This document shows positions 51,838-60,395 of a stretch of DNA of 64,000 bases, in pieces; within the stretch, counting starts at the first letter, position 1, and each line of letters starts with the position of its first letter. Location: assembly GCF_013364155.1 (NCBI RefSeq), contig NZ_CP054916.1, forward strand, positions 8,338,001 through 8,402,000. The letters run 5' to 3'. The notes beneath the pieces were generated by a model, which worked only from the letters and a program-made list of their open reading frames with translations, had not been told where the DNA came from and made no database searches. Origin of the DNA: Streptomyces sp. NA02950. GTDB lineage: Bacteria > Actinomycetota > Actinomycetes > Streptomycetales > Streptomycetaceae. The position numbers and the translations under genes were made by a program.

Positions 51838-52400
51838 GTGCAGATCCTGTCCTTCCCCGAGACCGACACACCGCCCCCGCTCCGCGTCCAGGTGTGGGAG
51901 CTCCAGCAGGAGGCGTGGCCCCCGGCGGACCCCGGGGCCGAGGGCGAACCACGGCCCGTCCACGACCCCGCGCTGCGTCCGCTGTCGATACTGCTCGTGG
52001 ACGACGACGGCACATACGACGAGGAGAAGGGCGGCACGGTGCTGGCCGCCCTGGACATCCTCACCAAGACGATCACCCACGCGGGCCGGTCCTACCGGGC
52101 CGGGGGACTGAGCACCGTGGTGACCCGGCGGGCGGTACGCGGCCGGGGACACGGTGCGCGTCTCGTCGCCGCCGCCCACCGCACCATGGCCGCCTCCGGG
52201 CTCGACCTGGGCGTGTTCACCTGCGACCGGCCGCTGCTGGACTTCTACACGGGAGCGGGATGGCAGCCGCTGCCCGGCACGGTGCTCGTGGGAGGCACAC
52301 AGGAGGCCCCCGTGCCGAGCGACGAGCCCTCCGCCACCGCGCCGACTTCCTCTCCGCCCGGATCGAGCTGTACCCCGGTGAGATCGACCGCCTGTGGTGA
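51838..52400 (+). pseudogene. GNAT acetyltransferase with frameshift near its 3' end
   Basis: From GTG 51838 one frame gives a GNAT protein (VQILSFPETDTPPPLRVQVW, GGLSTVVTRRAVRGRGHGAR with the acetyl-CoA-binding RGRGHGAR loop, FTCDRPLLDFYTGAGWQPLP). Near 52325, after PVPSDE, the expected C-terminus (HRADFLSARIELYPGEIDRL) continues in another frame to TGA 52400. About ten residues of the linker also seem lost. The catalytic core is intact, so a protein with an altered tail might still be made. It is divergent from the response regulator operon. Confidence 0.75.
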
Positions 52401-52521
52401 CCGGCGCCGGGGACACGGCCCGTTAGTCCAACACCCGCGCGCACTTGTCCATGGGCGGCCGCCCCGCCGCGGTCCCAGGGTGGAGCACTGTTCCCACCAG
52501 CGAGGCGGAGGAGCCGGCGCG

Positions 52522-55500
52522 TTGACTCACACAGAGGAGAGGCGGCCCGAGGAGGGGCGTCCCGGCCGCAGAGCGGTCGTGGTGACCACCACACTGGCCG
52601 GAATCGGAACGGCCATCGGCGCGGGCGGTGGCACCGCGCACGCCCGCGAGGCCGCACACGCCCGCGCCACCGAGCGCACGCTGCGGTCGAAACGGCTGGA
52701 GGTCCGGGTGGATGCGGACTTCCCGCGCATCGTCGCGTACACCGACCGCGGCACCGGCGCGGTGCTGTACGGACAGCGGGAGCCGGTCCGTTCGGTGCTC
52801 ATCGACGGCACCGAACGCACTCCCCGCACGACCGCCGTCACCAGCGGCCCGGACCACATCACCTACACCCTCGCCTTCGGCGCGGACACCTCCGCCCCGG
52901 ACGCCGAGCTCGACATCCGGATACGGGTCAGCGGATGGCAGACCGACTGGCGGGTCACCCGGATCGCCGACACCGACGCCCTGCGCGTGGGCACCCTGCG
53001 CATCCCCAAACTCGCGTTCCTCAGCGTCCGCGCCGACCAGCCGGGCGCCACCCTGCTGGCCGCCCGGGTCGAACTCGACAAGGCCAAGAGCGGTGACACC
53101 TTCGTCCGCCCCGCGGCCGACACCCCCACCGACAGCGAGCCGATCGGCTGCGCCTACGCCGTGGTCTGTACCGACCGGCTCGCCGCCGCCGTCGAGACCA
53201 ACACGGTCTGGGACAAGCCCACCGCCGCCGCGGGCACCACCTGGGAGAACGGACGGCTGCGGCGGCAGACGGTGCGGGAGGACGGCCGGATCACCGCCCG
53301 GCTCATGTGCGGGGAGTGGACGCATCGGGCCGCCACCGCCGCCGTCGGTGACACCGAGCCACTGCCCTGGGCCACCGTGATCCTCACCCGGGACCGCAAC
53401 GGCGACGGTGTGGTCGACTGGCAGGACGCCGCCATCGCCTTCCGCGACATCATGGTCAACCCGCTCGGCGCCGACGAGCAGCATCTGCGGGTCGTCCCGC
53501 ACATCCCGTTCAACTTCGCCAGCCAGGCCACCAACCCCTTCCTCGACACCCTCGACAACGTCAAACGCATCGCCCTGGCCACCGACGGCCTGCGGCAGTA
53601 CACCCTGCTCAAGGGCTACCAGTCGGAAGGCCATGACTCCGCGCACCCCGACTACGCGGGCAACTACAACACCCGCGCCGGGGGCCTGGCCGACCTCAAC
53701 ACCCTGCTGCGCGCCGGACGCCGCTGGAACAGCGACTTCGCGGTGCACGTCAACGCCACCGAGTCCTATCCGGTGGCGCACGCCTTCTCCGAGACACTCG
53801 TCGACAGAAACGACAAGCAGTGGGACTGGCTCGACCAGTCCTACCGCATCGACGCCCGCCGCGACCTGGTCTCCGGCGACATCATCCGGCGCTTCCAGGA
53901 CCTGCGCAACGACACCGACCCGGCCCTCAACACCCTCTATATCGACGTCTTCCGCGAGTCCGGCTGGAACTCCGACCGGCTCCAGCGGGCCCTGCGCGAC
54001 CAGGGCTGGTACCTCACCACCGAATGGGGCCACGGTCTGGAGCGCTCCTCGCTGTGGTCGCACTGGGCCACCGAGACCGACTACGGTCCGGACACCTCGC
54101 GCGGTATCAACTCCCGGCTCATCCGCTTCGTCCGCAACCACCAGAAGGACGTCTTCGCCGACAAGTGGCCGACCCTGCTCGGCATCGCCCGGATGGGCAA
54201 CTTCGAGGGCTGGACCGGCAAAACCGACTGGACCGACTTCTACCGGCTCATCTGGACCCACAGCCTGCCCGCCAAATACCTCCAGGCGTATCCCATCCGC
54301 ACCTGGGACGAGCACGAGATCACCTTCGAGGGACCCGGCCGGACCTCGGTCACCGACACCGGAGGCGTCCGCCGCATCACCACCGACGGACGGCTGGTCT
54401 ACGACGGCGGTGGCTATCTGCTGCCCTGGGAACCGTGCGAGGCCACCGACCCCGGCAAGCTCTACCACTACAACCCGGCAGGCGGCACCACGCGTTGGCG
54501 GCTGCCGCGCGGCTGGTCGGGGCTGCGGTCCGTGGTCCTGTACCGCCTCACCGACCAGGGCCGCGCCGACGCCGTCACCCTGCCGGTGCACGGTGATGGT
54601 GTCAGCATCGCCGCAGACCCCGGCGTCCCCTATGTGGTGCTGCGCACCCGCTCCCGTGCCCAGACGGCACCCGGCTGGGGCGAGGGCACCCCGCTGTACG
54701 ACCCCGGATTCCACTCCGGCTCGCTGCGCGGCTGGCAGACCACCGGCCCGGCGGCCGTCGAACGCGGCGCACTGGGCGACTACGAACTGGTCGTCGGCGA
54801 CGGCGCGGCCGCCACCGTGGCCCAGCGGCTCGGCCGGCTCGCCCCCGGCGGCTATGTGGCCTCCGTACAGGTGGAAGTGGGTGCGAAGGCCGGTGAACGG
54901 CGGCGGGCCGCGCTGCGGGTGCACACCTCCGACGGCGTCACCGCGGAGAACTGGACCGAGACCTCGACGGCCGACAACCACATGGCCGCCGACCGCAAGC
55001 ACGGCACCCGTTTCCAGCGGATGTTCACCCACTTCACCGTCCCCGACGGCGGTGGACCGGTCACCCTCACCCTCGCCGTGGCCGAAGGGCGGGCCCGGGT
55101 CCGCTTCGACCGGCTGCGGGTGGTGCGGGCACAGCGCACCGAGAAGCCCGGCACCCTGGTGTACGAGGACTTCGAGCGGGTGCCGCAGGGGTGGGGCCCG
55201 TTCGTGAAGGGCGACGCGGGCGGTGTCACCGACCCCCGGACCCATATCGCCCAGCGGCACGCCCCGTTCACCCAGGCCGGATGGAACGGCAAGGTGATCG
55301 ACGATGTGCTCGAGGGCGGCCAGTCCCTCAAGTCGCGCGGTGAGAACGCGGGTCTGGTCTATCGCACGGTGCCGCACACCGCCCGCTTCCGGCCCGGTCG
55401 GCGCTACCGCGTGAGCCTGGTCTATGCCAACGAGGCGGCAGGTCAGTACGCGTGGATCACCGCCGTGGACGAGCCCGGGGCGCGGGAGCTGGAGCGCACC

Positions 55501-55650
55501 CCGTTGCCCGCCGCCACCGGGCGGGCCACCCACACCTACACCGTCACCGCCCCCGCGGACGGTGAGATGTGGGTGGGGCTGCGGAAGACCGGTGACAGCG
55601 GAACCGCGGAGTTCACCCTCGACTCCTTCGCCGTGGAGGAGCTGGACTGA
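52522..55650 (+). CDS. Secreted endo-alpha-N-acetylgalactosaminidase, GH101
   Basis: Exported enzyme of 1042 residues that releases the Gal-beta-1,3-GalNAc core disaccharide from Ser/Thr of mucin-type glycoproteins. Residues about 15-40 form a signal with RRAVVVTTTLAGIG. A beta-sandwich (to about 310) precedes the TIM barrel, with likely nucleophile Asp475 (LYIDVFRESGW) and acid/base Glu501 (LTTEWGHGLER). Two C-terminal jelly-roll modules (about 735-880 and 880-1042) probably bind sugar. Start TTG 52522 is unusual but has GGAGGAG eight bases upstream. Its 3' end converges on the GH35 gene, 28 bases away. Confidence 0.9.
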   Translation: MTHTEERRPEEGRPGRRAVVVTTTLAGIGTAIGAGGGTAHAREAAHARATERTLRSKRLEVRVDADFPRIVAYTDRGTGAVLYGQREPVRSVLIDGTERTPRTTAVTSGPDHITYTLAFGADTSAPDAELDIRIRVSGWQTDWRVTRIADTDALRVGTLRIPKLAFLSVRADQPGATLLAARVELDKAKSGDTFVRPAADTPTDSEPIGCAYAVVCTDRLAAAVETNTVWDKPTAAAGTTWENGRLRRQTVREDGRITARLMCGEWTHRAATAAVGDTEPLPWATVILTRDRNGDGVVDWQDAAIAFRDIMVNPLGADEQHLRVVPHIPFNFASQATNPFLDTLDNVKRIALATDGLRQYTLLKGYQSEGHDSAHPDYAGNYNTRAGGLADLNTLLRAGRRWNSDFAVHVNATESYPVAHAFSETLVDRNDKQWDWLDQSYRIDARRDLVSGDIIRRFQDLRNDTDPALNTLYIDVFRESGWNSDRLQRALRDQGWYLTTEWGHGLERSSLWSHWATETDYGPDTSRGINSRLIRFVRNHQKDVFADKWPTLLGIARMGNFEGWTGKTDWTDFYRLIWTHSLPAKYLQAYPIRTWDEHEITFEGPGRTSVTDTGGVRRITTDGRLVYDGGGYLLPWEPCEATDPGKLYHYNPAGGTTRWRLPRGWSGLRSVVLYRLTDQGRADAVTLPVHGDGVSIAADPGVPYVVLRTRSRAQTAPGWGEGTPLYDPGFHSGSLRGWQTTGPAAVERGALGDYELVVGDGAAATVAQRLGRLAPGGYVASVQVEVGAKAGERRRAALRVHTSDGVTAENWTETSTADNHMAADRKHGTRFQRMFTHFTVPDGGGPVTLTLAVAEGRARVRFDRLRVVRAQRTEKPGTLVYEDFERVPQGWGPFVKGDAGGVTDPRTHIAQRHAPFTQAGWNGKVIDDVLEGGQSLKSRGENAGLVYRTVPHTARFRPGRRYRVSLVYANEAAGQYAWITAVDEPGARELERTPLPAATGRATHTYTVTAPADGEMWVGLRKTGDSGTAEFTLDSFAVEELD

Positions 55651-55678
55651 CACGGTGGAGCAGCCGCGCTGGGCTCCG

Positions 55679-57484
55679 TCAGCGCAGGCACACCTCCCGC
55701 TCACCCGCGCCCTCCAGCTCCAGCACCAGCACCGTATTGTCCCCGGCCCGCAGCAGCGGGCCGGGGACGTACAGGGTCCGCTGCGGTCCCACCGACCAGT
55801 ACCGGCCCAGGCAGTGGCCGTTGACCCAGACGAAACCACGGGTCCAGCCGGGCAGTTCGAGGGTGGCGTCACCCACGGCGGACACCGTGAACCACCCCCG
55901 GTACAGCCCCTCACCGTGGCCTTCCGTGTCTTCTGTGCCTTCTGTGCCTTCCGCCTCCGGTTCCCGGAACGGCACCCGGTCCACCGCGTCCCCGTCCGCC
56001 ACCGCGGCGAGCCGCAGCGCCCGCGCCCGTACGCCGTGCAGATACTGGCGCTCGTGGAGGACGCCGCCGGTGATGCCCTTCGGTTCGGCCAGCCGCGGCC
56101 CGTAACCGACCCGGCCCAGCGACTCCACCCACAGCTCCACCGCGGCCGGACCGGTGACCCCCTCGACCACCGCGTCCGTCTCGTCCAGCACCCCGCGGCG
56201 CTCCCCGTCCACCGTGCACACCGCGCGGTCCCGCAGCCCGGTCACCCGCAGCGGATACGGGCCGCGCGGACCCGGTACGTCGAGGCGGTAGCGGACCACA
56301 CCCCGGTCCACGTCCAGTTCCTCGAAGGTCGGTGGCATCGGCGCGATCACCTCCTCGTCGCCCAGGGTCCCGAGGACATCGCTCAGTGGCGCCCACTGCG
56401 ACAGGTCGATCCGCACCGGCCGTCCCAGGGCGGGAGGTGGGGGCGGCACCTCCGGCAGCGGCCGGTCCGCGTACTCCGCCAGTACCTCCCGGAACCGCCA
56501 GAACTTCTCGGTGGGCCGCCCCCGTTCATCCACCGGGGCGTCGTAGTCGTACGAGGTCACCACCGGCCGCAGCGCGCCGAGATGATCCTCTCCGGCGCGG
56601 TTCGCGCCCGCCCAGCCACCGGTGTTCGTTCCGCCGTGCGCCATGTAGAGATTGACCGACGCACCGCACTCCAGGATCTCGCGCAGCGCCGCCGCCGCGT
56701 CCGCAGCGTCCCGGGCCGGGCTCTCCGCTCCCCAGTGGCCGAACCAGCCGCACCAGAACTCCATGCACATCAGCGGCCCCGAGGGCCGGTGGCGACGCAG
56801 CGCGGCGAAGGCGTCCGGTGCCCCGGACCCGAAGTTGACGGTGGCCAGGATCTCCGGCACGGAACCGCCCGTGAGCATGTGGTCCTCCGGGCCGTCGGCG
56901 GTGAACAGCGGTACGCAGACGCCCAGTTGCCGCAGCAGCTGGATCAACCGCCGCAGATGTCCGAGGTCCGAACCGTAGGAGCCGTACTCGTTCTCCACCT
57001 GCACCATGAGCACCGGACCGCCGCTTCCGGATCCCGGTCCCGGCGCCGCCGGGGCGGTGATCTGTCGTGGCACCACCTCGGCCATCATCCGCTCGAACCA
57101 CCCCTCCACCGCCGCCAGGTATTCCGGATCCGAGGTCCGCACCCGGCGGCCCACCAACCCGGTCAGCCAGTGCGGCAGTCCGCCGTTCTCCCATTCCGCG
57201 CAGATGTACGGCCCCGGGCGCACGATCGCCCACAGCCCGGCCTCCCGCACGGCGTCCAGGAACCGCCCGAGCGCCGCCACGTCCTCGAACCGGCCGGGCG
57301 ACGGCTCGTGCAGATTCCACGGCACGTAGGTCTCCACACAGTTCAGCCCCATCGCGCGCAGCATCGCCAGCCGGTGTTCCCAGTGGCCCTCGGCCACCCG
57401 GAAGTAGTGCAACGCCCCCGACAGCAGCCGGACCGGCCGCCCGTCCAGCTCGAAATCCTCAGCCCCGACCACGAACTCCGGCAC
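55679..57484 (-). CDS. Beta-galactosidase, GH35
   Basis: Enzyme of 601 residues without a signal peptide, so probably cytoplasmic. TIM-barrel motifs: SGALHYFRV near 22-30, YVPWNLHEPSPG, RPGPYICAEWENGGLP, acid/base Glu166 in QVENEYGSYG and nucleophile Glu242 in MEFWCGWFGHWG. The C-terminal beta domains end with FVWVNGHCLGRYW. A short Glu/Thr/Gly repeat (TEGTEDTEG) near 515-523 comes from a small DNA repeat. It could hydrolyse the galactose from the GH101 product. GTG 57484 start; divergent from the AraC regulator with 186 bases between. Confidence 0.93.
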   Translation of the reverse strand: MPEFVVGAEDFELDGRPVRLLSGALHYFRVAEGHWEHRLAMLRAMGLNCVETYVPWNLHEPSPGRFEDVAALGRFLDAVREAGLWAIVRPGPYICAEWENGGLPHWLTGLVGRRVRTSDPEYLAAVEGWFERMMAEVVPRQITAPAAPGPGSGSGGPVLMVQVENEYGSYGSDLGHLRRLIQLLRQLGVCVPLFTADGPEDHMLTGGSVPEILATVNFGSGAPDAFAALRRHRPSGPLMCMEFWCGWFGHWGAESPARDAADAAAALREILECGASVNLYMAHGGTNTGGWAGANRAGEDHLGALRPVVTSYDYDAPVDERGRPTEKFWRFREVLAEYADRPLPEVPPPPPALGRPVRIDLSQWAPLSDVLGTLGDEEVIAPMPPTFEELDVDRGVVRYRLDVPGPRGPYPLRVTGLRDRAVCTVDGERRGVLDETDAVVEGVTGPAAVELWVESLGRVGYGPRLAEPKGITGGVLHERQYLHGVRARALRLAAVADGDAVDRVPFREPEAEGTEGTEDTEGHGEGLYRGWFTVSAVGDATLELPGWTRGFVWVNGHCLGRYWSVGPQRTLYVPGPLLRAGDNTVLVLELEGAGEREVCLR

Positions 57485-57670
57485 AGCCCGGCCCCGCCTC
57501 TCGTGCGTCCGTCTCGTCCGATCCGCTCCGACCGGGTCACCCTTTCCCCCTGGCGGGCCGGCGGTCCATGGACAAAGATCGGCGATTGATTGGACGCAGC
57601 TGGCCGGACGTGGCGGCGCCACCAGCGCCACCGCACCCCGGACAGCACCACCGGCAGTACGGGAGCGCGG

Positions 57671-58585
57671 ATGTATCACACCTGGATGCGGTACTTCACG
57701 CCCAGTCCGGTCCATCACCGGCTCGGCCTGGTGTGCCTGGGCGTCGGCCTCCAGCACGGCGCCCTGCCCGTCGTCGGCCCGCGGGCGCTCGACCACCATG
57801 TGGCGGTGGTCATCAGCGCGGGCGGCGGATGGTTCCGCGGTGCGGACGGCCGTCGCCGTACCGTCACCGCGCCCGCGCTGCTCTGGCTCACCCCCGGTGT
57901 CACCCACCACTACGCCCCGGATCCGGACTCCGGATGGGACGAGGCGTTCGTCGACTTCACCGGACCGGCCACCGCCGCCTACACCGATCTGGGATACATC
58001 GAACGGGACGATCCCGTGGTCGCGCTCACCGACACCGCCACCGCCCGTACGGCCATCGGCCGGATCGTCCGAGCGGCACGTCAGGGCAATCCGTTCCTGG
58101 AGGTCGAAACCGCCGCCGCGGTCCATGAACTCCTCGTCGCCCTGCGCCGCGTCCGCGCCGACACCGGGCCTGACGGCCATCCGGTGCTCCAGGCGCTGGC
58201 CCGGGACGCCTTCCAGCCGCTGTCGGTGGCCGAGCACGCCGCCCGGCACGGGATGACACCGGCCGAATTGCGCACCGCGGTACGGCGGGGTGCGGGATGC
58301 AGCCCCAAGGACTATCTCCTCGGGATCCGGCTGGGCCGTGCCAAGGAACTCCTGGTCGGCACCGAACTGCCGGTGGCCGCCATCGCCCGCCGTGTCGGCT
58401 ACGACGATCCCGCCTACTTCAGCAGGCTGTTCGCCCGCCGCGTGGGCACGGCACCGGTCCGCTTCCGTGAGCGGCAGGGCCGTTCCGTCCCCGGTGGCTT
58501 CACCGACCGCATCCCCGATCCCGGCCGTCCGCCGACGATCCCGCCCTCGGCACCGGTGGACGACAGGCGGTGCGGTGGCGGATGA
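57671..58585 (+). CDS. AraC-family transcriptional regulator
   Basis: Regulator of 304 residues. An N-terminal cupin-like sugar-sensing domain (about 10-150, with HHYAPDPDSGWDEAFVDF) is followed by an AraC DNA-binding domain with two helix-turn-helix units (about 185-275): LSVAEHAARHGMTPAELRTA, then LPVAAIARRVGYDDPAYFSR and LFARRVGTAPVRFRE. GGGAG five bases before ATG 57671 supports the start. The divergent layout suggests it controls the GH35 gene in response to a sugar. Confidence 0.92.
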   Translation: MYHTWMRYFTPSPVHHRLGLVCLGVGLQHGALPVVGPRALDHHVAVVISAGGGWFRGADGRRRTVTAPALLWLTPGVTHHYAPDPDSGWDEAFVDFTGPATAAYTDLGYIERDDPVVALTDTATARTAIGRIVRAARQGNPFLEVETAAAVHELLVALRRVRADTGPDGHPVLQALARDAFQPLSVAEHAARHGMTPAELRTAVRRGAGCSPKDYLLGIRLGRAKELLVGTELPVAAIARRVGYDDPAYFSRLFARRVGTAPVRFRERQGRSVPGGFTDRIPDPGRPPTIPPSAPVDDRRCGGG

Positions 58586-58620
58586 CCGGACGTCGGTCGC
58601 CGGGGGTCGGAAGGGGGCCG

Positions 58621-60240
58621 GTGACCGGGCGATCGATAGTGTCTCCTTCGCCCCCGGCCAGCCGGGTCCGATGGGTCGGCAGCCGGTTCAGCCAGGCTCG
58701 ATGGGGCCGCCGGGTCAGCCGCCCGCCGGTTCGCGGGCGCCGGGAATGCCACCCGGCGGTACGCCCGTTCCGCCCCCGGACCCCGGCCGCGCGGAAGAAC
58801 ACCGGGCGCGGCTGTCTCACCGCCGGCCTGAGCGTCATCGGTGTGCTGGCGCTGCTCGGCGGTGGCGCGCTGACCGCCCACGCCTTCTCCAACCACAGCC
58901 AGACCAGCCCCAACCGTTCCGAGTACGGCCCGGCGATGTGGCGCAACGAGCGGGCGGACACACTCTTCCCGGAGACCCTCGCGCTCCGCGAGAAGGCCCA
59001 GGCCAAATCCACCGACCGCACCCGGTCCCAGTGGCACCGGCTCGGCATATCCGAGAAGACCGGCTGTGACGAGGGGCTGGCGGGGGCCACCGCGACCGAG
59101 GCGAGGAAACTGGGCTGCAAGGCCGTGCTGCGCGCCACCTATGCCGACCCGACCGGCACCACCGTGGCCACCGCCGCCCCCGTTCCCACCCCGGCCGGCT
59201 GGGAGTCCCAGGCGCTCGGACTGCCCGCGGCACAGCGGATCGCCCAGGGCGCGGGCATCAAGGTCGCCGTGCTGGACAGCGGGGTGATGGCGGACCATCC
59301 GGCGCTCCGCGGCAAGGTGACCACCGGCCCCGACTTCTACCGGGACGGACTCCGGGCCGGCGATCCGCGCTGGGGCAGGCACGGTACGGCGATGGCCTCG
59401 GACGTGCTCAAGGTCGCCCCGAAGGCGGACATCCTGTCGGTCCGGGTGATCGACGACAAGCATGAGCACGACTTCGACGAGGGGCCGTCGGGGCCCAGTC
59501 CGGTCGGGCAGGGCATCGACTACGCGGTCGACCACGGCGCCGAGGTGATCTCGATGTCGCTCGGCGGGGAGATGTGGGGCGACCGTTACGACGACACCGA
59601 GGTCAACGCCCTGGCCCGGGCCGCCCAGAAGGGCATTCCGGTGGTCGCCTCCGCGGGCAACGAGGGGGACGCGTTCAACGAAGCCTCCTATCCCGCCGGT
59701 TATCCGGGAGGGGTCGCCGTCGCCGCGACCCAGAAAGGGGGCACCCGCGCCGAATTCTCCACCGTGCGGACCTACAACGCGGTGGCCGCGCCCGGTGTGG
59801 GCATCATGAGCGCGAAGCACACCGGCGGCTGGGCGCCGGTCGACGGCACCTCGCCCGCCGCCGCGCTGACCTCCGGTGTGGTGGCGCGGATGCTCTCCCA
59901 CGACAACAAGCTGACACCGGAGCAGGTGCGGGCGGTGCTGACCAGGACGGCCGGCCATCCGTCCGGCGGACGCAACGCCCTGGTCGGCTACGGCCCGATC
60001 GACGCCGCCGCGGCGGTGCGGGCCTCGGCTGAACCGCCCGCCGACGGGGCGGTCCCGGTGAAGTACCACGGCAAGGAATATCTCGCGGAACCGGACGGCA
60101 CGCCCAAGACCGAGCATCCGCCGATGGAGACGGACCTGCTCACCATCGGTCTCGGTGCCGCCGGGACGGGGCTGCTGATGATTGCCGGCGCGGTGCTGAT
60201 CCACCGTGCGGGCCGTCGTCGCGCGGCCGCCCGCATATAA
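58621..60240 (+). pseudogene. Mycosin-like S8 protease fused to part of a neighbouring membrane protein
   Basis: The frame ending at 60240 joins two proteins. From about 58800 to 59180 it encodes a membrane helix (CLTAGLSVIGVLALLGGG) and a domain ending GCKAVLRATYADPTGTT, typical of Pro-rich proteins beside Streptomyces type VII secretion genes. From about 59190 it is a subtilisin/mycosin protease with Asp219 (VAVLDSGV), His254 (GRHGTAMA), Ser411 (DGTSPAAA) and oxyanion Asn (SAGNEG), plus a C-terminal membrane anchor. Upstream, the natural Pro/Gly-rich tail (PGQPGPMGRQPVQPGSMGPP) lies in another frame that breaks near 58790. The protease triad is complete, but its signal peptide and N-terminus are replaced. 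Confidence 0.72.
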
Positions 60241-60270
60241 CCGCCGGGGCCCGCACCTAACGGCGGTAAA

Positions 60271-60312
60271 AGAGAAACACCCCGGTCGCCTTGACGACCG
60301 GGGTGTTTCTCT
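60271..60312. terminator. Strong bidirectional-type hairpin terminator
   Basis: AGAGAAACACCCCGGTCG (60271-60288), loop CCTTGA, and its perfect 18-base complement CGACCGGGGTGTTTCTCT (60295-60312). With A-rich and T-rich flanks on the two sides it should stop transcription leaving the protease gene and insulate the HelD gene. Confidence 0.9.
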
Positions 60313-60395
60313 GCGTATATTGGTGATTTCCATGTTCTGAAGAATTCAGGTCATGGATAAGCCTGATGCAGTGATATTACCCGGCGGGAGTCGAA

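Noticed and set aside
55920..55955. Short CCTTCTGTG repeats inside the GH35 gene as a CRISPR-like or mobile repeat
   Set aside because: They are in-frame Glu/Thr/Gly codon repeats in a loop of the protein.
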